Source: Actinostola sp. cb2023 (Eukaryota; Cnidaria; Anthozoa; Actiniaria; Actinostolidae). From it: a stretch of DNA of 64,000 nucleotides. Position numbers and translations under genes: made by a program. Shown here in pieces: positions 12,101 through 22,649 of this stretch. Below the pieces are notes generated by a model. The model was not told where the DNA came from. It did not search any database and worked only from the letters and a program-made list of their open reading frames with translations. Where the stretch lies: NCBI GenBank assembly GCA_033675265.1, contig JAUJYZ010001041.1, positions 62,001 to 126,000 on the forward strand. Reading direction: 5' to 3'. Within the stretch, counting starts at the first letter, position 1, and every line of letters begins with the position of its first letter.

Positions 12101-12362
12101 CAATCGTTTGCAAAATACCTTGACACACTTTGAGAAATTCGGACAATTTTTTGCGCGCTCGAATTTGGGTTTTCGTCCCCCCCTTCCCCCTTTCAATGTT
12201 GATTGAGAGCGATGTCATCTACTGCGTCGTGTTCACCAATCAACATTGTAGTGGAGGGAGGGGGGAGGGGGGTTATATGAGAAATAATTCAGGCGCAGCG
12301 TCACATTTCTGAAATATAGGTATAAAAAAACCTATTTGTGTCAACTATTTTGCAAACGACTG
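12101..12362 (+). repeat. Terminal repeat 1 of element 1, with TIRs and central hairpin
   Basis: Starts CAATCGTTTGCAAAATA and ends with the near complement TATTTTGCAAACGACTG, so it has its own ~27-bp inverted ends. At its centre a perfect 12-bp stem CAATGTTGATTG (12194-12205) pairs with CAATCAACATTG (12237-12248) around a 31-nt loop, flanked by a C-rich arm (12177-12193) and a G-rich arm (12251-12272). I infer a possible replication origin. Confidence 0.85.
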
Positions 12363-12880
12363 TCTGAGACGTATTATTGGGCTTATTTGTGCAAGGAAAA
12401 GGGTTACACCCCTGGAAGCTGAGGTATAACATGTAATTAATAGTTAGGTTTAATAAGTGGGGCGCACTACTAATTTTAAACGTAAGCCTGTGTCAGAATT
12501 CACGATTTTCGTATTTCGGACCCACCCCTCCCTAACAGCAAATATTGTCCAAAATGAGGGGTAGGGTGCGGTAGCTTCGCGCACGTCGGATTGGAATGCG
12601 ATAACGATCTGATAACTACATGTAAACATTGCAAAAGGATGGTTTACGTCACGTAACGTCCAGAACAATCATTATTCGACCAGGAAATCGCAATTATTTG
12701 CAATATTATGTCACAGAAATACGTAAATGTTTGGAAATTGCGAACGTCAAGACCATGTACGTCATGCACACACCAACACATCTTGTTATAAATTATCGAC
12801 AAGTTGTACTTTGCGATACCAACTAGCTAAGTGCTACATCAGTAATATACAAGCGTTAGTAACTTTGATAATTTCTTAAG

Positions 12881-14361
12881 ATGCAGCCTTTTACTTCATC
12901 TAACGATGCTCTACAAGCAGATGTATTACAGGCTTCCGATGATCTGGTTGACACTGTTATATCTACCGAGCTAAGATCTCGAGCGGTTAGACAGATATAT
13001 CTTCTAACCTACAGTCAGGCCAATTTGGAGTTTTTCCCGACTCGTCAGTCTTTTGCGGAAGCAGTTCTTTATGCGTTTGGCGAATCGCCTGCTAACATAC
13101 TTTTATTTATTTATTTTTATTTTATTTATAAAATCTTTTGACAGACGGCCTACGTCAGCAGAGCTGATTTTCAGAAGGGCTCTGTATAGAGAAATATAAA
13201 TATAAATATAATAGATAACTACAATGGGTATGCGCTCGCGAAGAGCATAGCAACGGAGGCTTACATTATCATATGGGCGTAAAACTGGATCGTAGTCAGA
13301 GGTGGCTTGCAGTGAAAGAGAAGTTACAAGAGGACTTTCGGATATCTGTACATTTTTCAAGTATCCATAGCAATTATTACAGTGCCTGGAAATATGTGAC
13401 AAAAGATGACCGTGATGTACTTGAAAGCGAGGGACACCCTGACCTATGGAACGCAAATCCAACTCGAACACATGCTGCATGTGTGCGTAATCGTCGAAAC
13501 GACGACTCCGACGAAGCAACAGATGAATTAGCGGATCGTGATGAGTCTCCAAAAAGACAGACCAAAAAACGAAGAATGACATCGTATGAGCTCTCTGAAA
13601 CCATAGTCGAAAAAAATATTAAGACTCGGACAGAGCTCCTAGCACTAGCCCAACTTCAGAAAGAGGAAGGAAAATCTGACATTGCCGAATTTATTGTGAA
13701 CCGATGTTCGAAAGTTGTTGCAGAGGTAATGAAGACTGCATGGGAGTTGAAGAACGCACCAGCGTCCTTAGAGAGGGAAAGTAAAACACGACTCACGTTA
13801 TTAGAAGAATGTATTCAAAATCAATGTGTACCGGGATGCAATGGTCTTTGGTTGACGTGCGCAAAACAGGTATTAGACAGAAATGGTATTTCTTCTCGAT
13901 CATTCAGCAACGCTATTAAATTACTACTTGACAAAGGAAGAGGCAAATACAGAAACATATTAATCGTTGGTCCAACTAACTGTGGAAAAACGTTTCTTCT
14001 CAATCCACTGTGGCATATATACAATACATTTAGAAATCCAGCAACAAGTACGTTTGCCTGGGTTGGTGCTGAGACCGCAGAAATCATACTGCTTAATGAT
14101 TTTCGGTGGAGTGCTCAAGTTATAACATGGCATGACTTCTTATTGATGTTGGAAGGAGAATTAGTACATCTACCTGCACCAAAGTCACACTACGCCCAAG
14201 ATCTTGTATTTAGCAAAGACACACCTATATTCTGCACAACCAAATACCCGTTTATCTTTATTAAAAATGGGGTTGTGGAGGAAATCGAAACACAAATGAT
14301 GACGGTGAGATGGAAGGTCTTTTCTTTAAATTATAGCATACCTCCGGAAGAGCAGAGATAA
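12881..14361 (+). pseudogene. CRESS-like Rep (HUH endonuclease + SF3 helicase), interrupted
   Basis: Rep proteins of circular ssDNA viruses nick the origin with an HUH domain and unwind DNA with an SF3 helicase. The first part (12881 to about 13101) has HUH motif I, YLLTYSQ. After a 119-bp foreign insert, the second part has a His-x-His motif just before GVKL and motif III YYSAWKYVTK. The helicase shows Walker A GPTNCGKT, Walker B EIILLNDF and a motif C-like TPIFCTT. AATAAA follows at 14571-14576. The insert (about 13102-13220) introduces stops and a frame change between HUH motifs I and II, so this copy cannot make one Rep chain. The helicase half is open from 13273 to 14361. Similarity to viral Rep is a family-level judgement from motifs. 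Confidence 0.8.
13102..13220 (-). mobile_element. 119-bp retroposon-like insert in Rep
   Basis: Begins on the plus strand with a TTTTATTTATTT-type run, which reads as an A-rich tail on the minus strand, and interrupts the Rep frame compared with the related gene at 34390-35777. ACT occurs at both edges (13099-13101 and 13218-13220), a possible short target duplication. No splice signals fit an intron, so I call it an insertion of a 5'-truncated retroposon. Confidence 0.6.
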
Positions 14362-15094
14362 ATTCCTTCCTGCAAAACGTGCTTCGCACGTTTGATACTT
14401 AACTAGTAACTAGTACATCGTAAGAATGACTACTTCAGTAGCGATACATACTCAGTATGTACTGTCTATTTACATGGTATCGCTACACGTTCGTAAGGCA
14501 ATGTGTTAGTTTATTTAAGGGTGCGAAATAATGTTCATTATATTAGCTGTGTACATTTGTTGGACTTTCCAATAAAATAACAACATTGATGTGACCGCTT
14601 GTTGTTGTCGTGGACTGAATGAAATCGTGTATGCGTAATCTCTTTCAGGGCTCATTGCGTTACTAGTTACTTTGTTATATGAGAAGTCATGCAAACGCTT
14701 GACGCTCTATCATAGAGATATAAGAATTATAATTATCTTTCTTTATAACTAACATGGTAGAGCGTCGCTTTGATCAAAGGAAACATACCCATAATCCATT
14801 TCCATAGTTTGCAGCCTCTACTATTAAATACATTGTTTGCCTGCGTGTTTCGTATCACTCTTCAAACTAAAGTAGCGAAACCAGCATGCATGTTAATGAG
14901 GTGTCTATATTCCAAACTATATATGATTTAGAAGAACTTCGCTGGAGTAATATATGTGACGTCGCTATGGCAACCGATTTAAATCATATCATAGACGCAA
15001 TGTTCATTTTTAAAAACCAATTTAATCGCAACACCAACTTATTAGGTTAAAAAATGTAGTACTGTACTCATGATATTGCATGTCCCAACCACTA
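14362..15094. other. Region between facing Rep and transposase 3' ends
   Basis: Holds the Rep poly(A) signal (14571-14576) and a 9-bp stem GACGCTCTA (14701-14709) with TAGAGCGTC (14758-14766). No further gene seen. Confidence 0.5.
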
Positions 15095-16231
15095 TCAATA
15101 TTTAGTCCTGTTATCCTTTTCTTTTATGATAATTTCTATTCTTTTCGGCATTGAGGCGATGATATTATTGATATCTGTTCTATCTATGTTTAACATCAGT
15201 GTCTTTACTCTGGTAGTAAATTGTTCAAATGATTCCTGTTCTATTCTTTCTCTTAGTGCTTGTTCTCGCAACTTTCTCCTCACAATACTGAATACATTCT
15301 CGATAGGATTAATGTCGGGGCTACGAGGAGGAATTTTTAAGAGTTTAGCTCCAACTGATTGAAGTGATACACGAGCCTTAGCGCTGTTTTGGCTCGGATC
15401 GCCGTCTTGTAAGAATAAAAATGGATGTGCCTTTTCACTCATTTTAAACATGTCAGGAAAAAAATCTTTTATAAATTTCGCAAAAAATGTTCCGTCCATA
15501 TGATCGTATTCTTGAGCTATAATAACTCCTTTATCGTAAGATATAGCAGCCATTATTTTCAAGACTTTCCCTCCTGATCCAATGTGATCACCTTTCGCGG
15601 TGCAATGAAGTGCTAGTGCTTCATTTGTCTTTCTCCATATTCTACCTCTTGGAGACTTCGCCTGGTCAAATGGATTTCTTTTATAAAAGAAACTAACGGC
15701 GTCAAGATAAAAAGAAATATCCTGTGTCCACAAAGATAAAGAATAGTTTCGTTTCATGTCCTTGGCAAATGCAAGTCTTTGACGTAAATCTTTTAAATGT
15801 AACACTCCTTTTCGTCGAGCTTGTACATACTTGTATCCTTTCCTTTTCAACTGTCTTGATATTGTAGATATCGAAAGTTCACCTCGTGTTAATCCCATCT
15901 CCTTTCGTAATTGTTTTAAGGTGAAGTTGCCTTGTGTCGTCCGTAGCTCCGTTAGCGATCGTATCATTCGTCGTTGTAAATGGTCATGTATTTTTAGTTT
16001 CCTTCCAGGTATTTTATTATCCTTATTTCGTGATTGTCCTTGGCGTCTAAGAATTCTATATATTGACGATCTACTTACTCCCATTTTCATAGCTATGTCG
16101 GTGATATTGACCTTTCCTAGTTGGTATAAATATTGTACCAGCGCCCGTTTTTCGGGCGTAATCATCGATGTAAAGACCATGACTTCTGCGACTTGAAAAC
16201 AGCGTGCGCTAATTACATTTGTGGTGTTCAC
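15095..16231 (-). CDS. Tc1/mariner-type DD34E transposase of element 1
   Basis: A single intact 378-residue frame. The N-terminal third has a helix-turn-helix region (ITDIAMKMGVSRSSIYRIL, about residues 43-61) followed by a second DNA-binding part. The catalytic core has the first Asp in FYLDAVSF, the second in LQDGDPSQN and the Glu in PDINPIENVF; I count 34 residues between the last two, as in Tc1-like enzymes. The likely start is the first Met (16231) or a Met about 17-22 residues later, which matches the related protein at 32480 better. It cuts and inserts DNA at TA, which agrees with the TA outside the element. There is no intron and no break. Its partner gene is the Rep-like gene at 12881-14361. 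Confidence 0.85.
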   Translation of the reverse strand: MNTTNVISARCFQVAEVMVFTSMITPEKRALVQYLYQLGKVNITDIAMKMGVSRSSIYRILRRQGQSRNKDNKIPGRKLKIHDHLQRRMIRSLTELRTTQGNFTLKQLRKEMGLTRGELSISTISRQLKRKGYKYVQARRKGVLHLKDLRQRLAFAKDMKRNYSLSLWTQDISFYLDAVSFFYKRNPFDQAKSPRGRIWRKTNEALALHCTAKGDHIGSGGKVLKIMAAISYDKGVIIAQEYDHMDGTFFAKFIKDFFPDMFKMSEKAHPFLFLQDGDPSQNSAKARVSLQSVGAKLLKIPPRSPDINPIENVFSIVRRKLREQALRERIEQESFEQFTTRVKTLMLNIDRTDINNIIASMPKRIEIIIKEKDNRTKY

Positions 16232-16401
16232 GTCATGGTGGTGTCATGTAATTGTTTTTCGAACTGATGCTCGCTCACTTTTTGCCAATTCTGCTCGAGC
16301 ATATAAAGAAATCACCCCATAATGCTTTGCGAGTCAAGCAGCACCTCTGTCGTTCATTTTCTTAGAGTTTGGCAAACAATTCACATATTATAGCTCTCAG
16401 A

Positions 16402-16663
16402 CAATCGTTTGCAAAATACCTTGACACACTTTGAGAAATTCGGACAATTTTTTGCGCGCACGAATTTGGGTTTTCGTCCCCCCCTTCCCCCTTTCAATGT
16501 TGATTGAGAGCGATGTCATCTACTGCGTCGTGTTCACCAATCAACATTGTAGTGGGGGGAGGGGGGAGGGGGGTTATATGAGAAATAATTCAGGCGCAGC
16601 GTCACATTTCTGAAATATAGGTATAAAAAAACCTATTTGTGTCAACTATTTTGCAAACGACTG
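16402..16663 (+). repeat. Terminal repeat 2 of element 1
   Basis: Nearly identical direct copy of 12101-12362 (differences such as CTC/CAC near the start and GTGGAGG/GTGGGGG in the G-rich arm). The hairpin stem lies at 16495-16506 and 16538-16549. The near identity implies recent insertion or homogenisation. Confidence 0.85.
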
Positions 16664-17679
16664 TAGATATTCCATACGATAGCTACGAAAAGTTTGATTT
16701 GGATTCATTAACGGAAGACGAATGTTGGGGGAGTTTCGTTTCGCCAAGCAAGACATTCCTGTTCTAGCTGATGTACTCCAGCTTCCCGATGTCTTTCGCT
16801 GTGAACAATGAAGCATTTGCGACGGGATTGAAGGACTATGTATATTGTTAAAGAGATTTGCCTACCCGTGCCGATATCAAGACTTAGTTCCTCGCTTTGC
16901 AAGACCTGTTCCTGTACCTTGCATGCTGGCAAACGAAGTCATGGAATATATTTTTGATTCCCATTGTCAGAAAATTCTAGAATGGAACAATGACATCCTG
17001 AATCCAAATGCTCTACAAGAATACTGTGATGCTATCTCAGCGAAAGGGGGAGCTCCATTAGACAATTAGACAATTGTTTTGGTTTTATAGATGGGACAGT
17101 TCGTGCTGTTAGTCGCCCAGGTGTGAACCCAGCAATTGTTTACAATGGACACAAAAGAGTCCATGCTCTTAAATTTCAATGTCTAGCAATCCCGAATGGC
17201 TTGATTGCACATCTTTATGGCCCAGTAGGTAGGTTTTTACATGGAAATTGATTAATTGCTAACCAAAAAAGGACAAATAACAATTTGGATAGTCCCCTCC
17301 AAAATATTAAACACACAATAGAAATGTACACATCATAATAATTATTGTCTAGCTACATGCATATACAGCAATATCTATGTTTTAAATTTTGCATCTTAGA
17401 GTCATTCCAATAAATCTGGGCACTACTAATTATCAAATAACAATTATATATTACTTAGTAAACACTTTTAACAACAATAACAACAATTTTTTAATTTAGC
17501 ACCTGAATTGGATACAGTATTATACAGTACTATACGACATATTAAAAATAATATTCATGAATTAAATTATTAATTCTAAGTGGCTAAGAGCAGTGCAGTT
17601 TGAAAGTAATGCAGTGCAAATTATTATTTTTTTCATGAATATTATTAATTAACAAATAGAAAACGTTTCCCGTGTTTAC

Positions 17680-18146
17680 ATATAATAATATAATAATATG
17701 TCGGTTCTTATATAGCGCATTTCACATTGTCTCAATGCGCTTTACAACCGATGGAGGACTTTTTCGGGCTGCATATGAAGGCGCCTACGGCAGCCGAGCA
17801 GCTTACAATCATGAGGAGTTAGTACGTTAGTGTGTTATGCCTCCAATTTGAAGTAGGCTGTTGAACGGGGTAACAATCCCCTACTCTTACGAAGAGTTCA
17901 ACAGGTTCTTTTAATGTCCCCCGTGAAACAGGTTAGATTAGGGTTGGGAGACAGGACCTACGGTTTAACGTCCTTATCCGAGAAGACGTGAAGGTCTAAC
18001 CATTTGCAGATGTAATTACAAAGGCAGCACCGTCTCCTCAATTATTTAAAGACCCTGAGTAATGGTCCGGCCGGGCCGGGACTTGAACCACGAACCTCCC
18101 GCACAATAGACCGGTACTCAACCAACTGAGCCAACCGGATGGCGGT
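17680..18146 (-). repeat. tRNA-derived SINE
   Basis: On the minus strand the head contains an A-box-like TGGCTCAGTTGGTTGAGTA and a B-box-like GGTTCAAGTCC, followed by a ~370-bp body. It ends in GCGCTATATAAGAACCGACA and a TATTAT-type tail near 17690. This is the plan of tRNA-headed SINEs with a tail shared with RTE-type LINEs. It lies in the intron of the HARBI1 pseudogene. Confidence 0.8.
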
Positions 18147-18835
18147 AGCCTGATATAAACACGAGGGAAGATTGGGAGAAGTCGAGAGCTAGACGGCTCG
18201 GTTTTACAGAGAGCTTGAGACTTCTCCCAACCTTTCCCGAGTGCTTATATCAGGCTATGTAAAAACACGGGAAAACGTTTTCTATTTGTTTTATAAAATA
18301 ACTGCAAGGATTTCCTTTCGTAAAACTCCTTTATTTACGCGAGATTTTAGTGATCAATATTTCAATTCTCCTGAAAAGCGTCAGAAATCGCCCATCATCC
18401 AATCAAATCTCACGAAAGAAATCAAAATGACAAAGCGACTCGACAACTTTTATGTGGGCGATTTACTGTTTTGACATGAAAAACGATTTGAAGAATGCTA
18501 TTTTCTGTCAGTAAATTACAGAAGAACACTTTGTTTTTGTATCCTATGAACACGAAACACGAAGAAAAGTGAGAAAAGCTGAGCCGAATCTCGATCAATG
18601 ATGAAGAGTCGTCAAACTTTCTGAAATATTTGACAACTTGATGAATGGAGCACGAAGTCAGGTAGCCAAATCTACAGTTGTTGTCGTATTTTTGAATCTT
18701 TTCGTTGCTTTTCTCGACAAGAATGTATAAACGATGGACGTTTCTGAGACATTTGAAGATATTTTTTCTCTGTGACATATTTTACTAGAGATATGAATGT
18801 TCTGGCGAATCCGCCGTGTAGCTACAAGAATCGCT
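18145..18835 (+). repeat. Dispersed repeat R1, ~0.65-0.7 kb, with terminal hairpin
   Basis: Begins with a foldback (AGCCTGATATAAAC ... CTTATATCAGGCT, 18147-18259) and continues with unique sequence to GAATGTTCTGGCGAATCCGC. A reverse-complement copy lies at 60430-61045 and a partial one at 51200-51420. Frames inside it occur in every copy but show no known domain. Probably a nonautonomous element. Confidence 0.75.
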
Positions 18836-19781
18836 CTGTTTTCACTCTTTTGTGAGTATAAATACGGCTACCTTTTCTTGATATTTTCAGTCGTACACTT
18901 GAGAAAATATATGTGTAGCTATATAACTTACAAAATGGTTAGTATGTGATTGAGAACAATAATAATTGGACGATTCGTCGAGTTTCTTGCCGACCGTGTT
19001 TGAACTTGAAGCTTAATTCGTGCAAAATTAGTTAACAAGAAAAACTGTGATTCTATGGCTTTTGTTTAGTAAATAAAACATGTTTGGCAATAGAAAAAAA
19101 CACATTTGTGGTCAGTTATTTTTACAATCAAATCCACTGCATCGCTTCAAGGTCGTTCAAGGTCATGAACCATGTTATGTGCTCTTATATCACATAGCTT
19201 TTTAGCCAATCATAGCGTGCGTTATATATATGTTATTTTATAATTGGTAATCAAACAATTTCTCGAAACCGTATGATAATACCTCTACTTATTGAATTTG
19301 AATTTTTGACTTTGATTGTTTAACTTGCAATGATCAGTTTTGTTAATATATTCTCTTTTATTTTATAAATCACAGAGGGAAAACGGCATGACTCTGGAGT
19401 ACTTCATGATTCTGCAAGATCTGCAACAGAATGCTTTTTCACCCAACGGTCAACCTGTTTGCATTTATGGGGATAGTGCATATCCCCTGAGGGTGCATCT
19501 CCAAACCCCCTTTCGAATTGTTGTAATGACACCACAAATGCAAGCTTTTAACACATCCATGAGCTCAGTGCGTATATCTGTTGAGTGGCTTTTTGGAGAC
19601 ATATCATCATATTTTAAATTTGTAGACTTTGAGAAAAATTTGAAGCTTGGATTATCAAGCATAGGGAAAATGTATACGTTTGTGCGCTGTTATGAATTGC
19701 TTTAACGTGTTTATATGGGAATTCTACATCATCATACTCTAATCTAGAACCTCCATCCCTACAAAATTATTTTGCATGATT

Positions 19782-21403
19782 ACTCGGGCTAGCACGAGTC
19801 TTAAAATGCAAACGGTGTCGTCGTGTCACAAATCTAGGCCCTCACGGTCATGCAAAGTGAAACCTGGTAGTGATGATGACAATGAACAAAAATATGACAC
19901 TTTAAATGACCTCTTCGCTCCTTGTGAAATCGATTTTGTCTGTTGGCTTGTTGCCCAACTGACTTTGTGTGCCAAAAATATACACGAAATTATGTTTGCA
20001 GTGAAAAAGAAATGCACCACATATGTTCATTAACTATTGAACTTTATTTCTTGGCTAAATTTAGTAGCATTTGCTGCCCAAATCGATACAAATAGAAGAG
20101 AAAATCCCTTGATACATAAATCTAAATACGCATGCATGTTTTTAGTCATGCAACGAGGTAGTCACGCTGCGATGTCTAAAGAATGTACCTACAAGTTCTT
20201 TGGCTTTATAATCTAAAGATTTACAATTTTTTGGTACTCGTTGATCAATCATCATTTCAGTAGCACTCCCAATCAAATAGCATATAATAAAATGTAAAAT
20301 CAGTATTTGCCATAACTATCTGAAAACGGTCATTTTCAATTCACCGATTCGGCGCTAGAGCTCACGTGGTGTACTTCATGTTACTGTCACCAAAAACTGA
20401 GTTCGTACATTGTCTTATGTTTTTCATCGTATTGTGATGACTCGGGAAACGTTTCAGAGGCAAAATATGGAGTTTCGAAATATACGCCTCCCTCTAATAA
20501 ACGCGGCCCCCTCTAAAACTTTTAAATAAACGCCGGGGAAATACAAAGAACAAAAGACACCGCAAGCATCTCTTACAATAATTTCTTTCAAAAAAAATTG
20601 CCGCAAATGACTGAACAAGTCACATTTCTAGCTGATGTGTACAAGTCTACAAATATCTCTGCCAAAATGAAATACATTTGCACCTCTACCAAGCGACCAG
20701 TTTTCCAAATTACCTAAAGTTCGAACCTCTCGTAAGCAACTGGGTGTGCGCTGAGTCCCCCAAACTCTCAATAGACTACTTATATCATTTGACTGATTTA
20801 TATAAAAAAATGTATATTACGGCACTCTTTCTGCAGTGAATTTGACTCCATTTTACAGCAATTACAAATTCATGTACTTTAAGTACATGTCAACGCAAAT
20901 CGCTCGGTCACGCCAACATTTCATTTGGTCAGGGCGTAAGTTCAGCCCGAGTGAACGCACACAGTGCGTCTTGTTTTTATTGAAACACAACCTGCATTGG
21001 GTTGTTGCTATATGGTATGTGCCATATGGTTTTTGAGCTTTTGGTCTTAGATAGTGTATACATTTTACCAAATTGTCTTGAATTGTCTGTAGTTTTGACA
21101 AGAATCATTATTTTCACTTTTTAGATTGGTATTGGTTGATTGGTATTAAATTTTGTGCTTCCTACATGATTACTACTAATGAGTTGTCAATAACTGTCTA
21201 GAATAGGGTATAGTATTTGATACCCTTGAGTCTTAGATAGGAATCAGCATTCACTTCGGTCTTGGCTTGATGCTTGTTGCTTTGTATGCAACAACGTTTC
21301 TTGAAATAGGTGTATATTGACATTCCTGTAATCACAAGAAAAATCACAAGAAAAATAAAATACTTTCCTGTATATAGGAAATGTAATTTTTAACTGGTCA
21401 CAC
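19782..21403. other. Intergenic; repeat fragments only
   Basis: Contains fragments of the type CCTCTAATAAACGCGGCCCC (near 20490), also seen in pogo-type MITEs. No exon I can support. Confidence 0.45.
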
Positions 21404-21900
21404 CTAGTTGGAGCCATGTTCTAGCTGTTGCTTTGAGTCTAACCACATTTCTTCTCTTCTGGCTTCTGACTGAACGGCCATTTTCTCCCTCAAAAAATTC
21501 ACAGTGTCACTTCCAGTTCTCCTAGATTTCTTCCTTGTCGTCTCACCATTTTCACTCTCCTCCCCTTTCCTTTTCTTTGTCTCCCCCATCCTCTCCATTG
21601 CTTTCAATCATATATCATCTGCTTTTCTCTTTTCTTGCCCAGACTTTTCCTTCTTTTCATTTTCCTCCAGAATTGATACTTGCACCCTTTTCCTTTCTCA
21701 TTTTGGATTTGTACTTTTGTTGGGGAGTTGAACTTCTCTCTCACAGATCTCTTCTGGACTCTAAATATTGGGTACTTTAGGTCATTGAGCATGTCTGCTA
21801 TGTTTCCCTAAATTTTACCTCTCGCCAAGGAACCTTTGGGATGAGCGAAAGGCTCTTGGACAAGAATTTCTCTGACTAGAATTTTCTCATGTTCTCTTGT
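21404..21900 (-). pseudogene. Myb/SANT-like DNA-binding protein of a Harbinger element, broken
   Basis: Minus-strand pieces read LVQEPFAHPKGSLARG, then MLNDLKYPIFRVQKRSVREK, then a basic linker, then TTRKKSRRTGSDTVNFLREK near the C end. This order matches Myb/SANT-like proteins that PIF/Harbinger transposons encode beside the transposase. There is a stop (TAG near 21811) in frame between the first two pieces, where a Trp is common, and frame changes further on. It faces the HARBI1 pseudogene tail to tail, so the two are probably halves of one old Harbinger element. Confidence 0.6.
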
Positions 21901-22649
21901 CCACTCGAAATTCCTGTAGAGATTCAAAAGAAAATTTATATTATAATCCACATTATGTTGTTTTCTAGATTGTCTCTAAACAAATGTTGGTAACCCTTTA
22001 TTTCTTAATATTTTATTTTACATATTATGTTATTGCATTTCAATATGTTTTATTTTAGTCTAGTTTTAATTAAATTTATTTTTAAATATTTATTTCATTT
22101 TATTTTGTATTTTACAAATAACTTTCAAATCTAGCTATATAACGTTTACCATATTTTTTTAACTTCCTTACTTTTTTTCAATGTTATCCTGCACAGCATG
22201 TGTTTATTTGCTTGACTGTTTTTACTTATCGTTTGTTTTATCTTCATCTTGCAAAACTTGTATATAAGCTTAAAATGACGTGTTTTTATACTTTCACGAT
22301 CATGTTTTTCAATATCGATATATATAGTAAGCTCAAGCTTATATTTTCCCTCCTTAATTATTATTAATAAGTGTTTATGATTTGTAAAAAATTCATCCTA
22401 GTACTGGCTGTAAGTTTTTATCTATCTATCGATGCTACACTTTCTTAGCTTCTTTGATATTTTAAAACTTAAGTTACGGTAAGCTTAATTATTATTTTGA
22501 AAACATATTTTGAAAGTAAACATACAGAGTCGTACACTTGTACAGGGGAAAAAACATTAATAATCCATACATTATTTTAACATTCCGAGGTAAATTCATT
22601 GATGATAAACCACAACTCATTACTCACCCTGATTTGTCGACTGTTGTTA

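Larger units (their letters stand above)
12101..16663. mobile_element. Rep + DD34E transposase composite element 1 (TA-flanked)
   Basis: The unit is bounded by two direct 262-bp repeats (12101-12362, 16402-16663). TA occurs only outside the outer ends (12099-12100, 16664-16665); the inner junctions read CGACTG|TCTGAG and CTCAGA|CAATCG, so the repeats are not two independent MITEs. Removing the unit plus one TA rejoins the interrupted HARBI1 frame, which proves the insertion edges. Inside are a plus-strand Rep-like gene and a minus-strand Tc1/mariner-type transposase gene with facing 3' ends. The same arrangement recurs at 32096-36261. Confidence 0.9.
11990..19781 (+). pseudogene. HARBI1-like: HARBI1-like PIF/Harbinger transposase, split and frameshifted
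   Basis: The frame opens at ATG 11990 (MATFKETSEILL...), is cut at TA 12099-12100 and resumes at 16664 (DIPYDSYEKFD). Later pieces hold LLKRFAYPCRYQDLVPRFAR, the first catalytic Asp in GFIDGTVR (near 17085) and YNGHKRVHALKFQ. A donor at 17228/17229 and an acceptor at 19375/19376 frame a 2.1-kb intron. The last exon has the second Asp in GDSAYPL and the Glu in SVEWLFGDI, then ends at 19781. This is the DDE_4 (HARBI1) layout. Breaks: the 4.56-kb insertion, a frame change near 16730, a TGA near 16811, an 8-bp duplication (TAGACAAT) near 17067, and frame changes near 19430 and 19700. It is not functional. Confidence 0.85.

Noticed and set aside
12101..16663. An LTR retrotransposon reading of the direct terminal repeats
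   Set aside because: No reverse transcriptase, primer-binding site or polypurine tract; the repeats have inverted ends and the flank is TA, not a 4-6 bp duplication.
12101..16663. Two independent MITE insertions flanking unrelated genes
   Set aside because: Each repeat has TA only on its outer side; separate insertions would have TA on both sides. A second locus shows the same plan.
21504..21780. Ser/Phe-rich plus-strand frames
   Set aside because: Shadows of the minus-strand Myb/SANT pseudogene.
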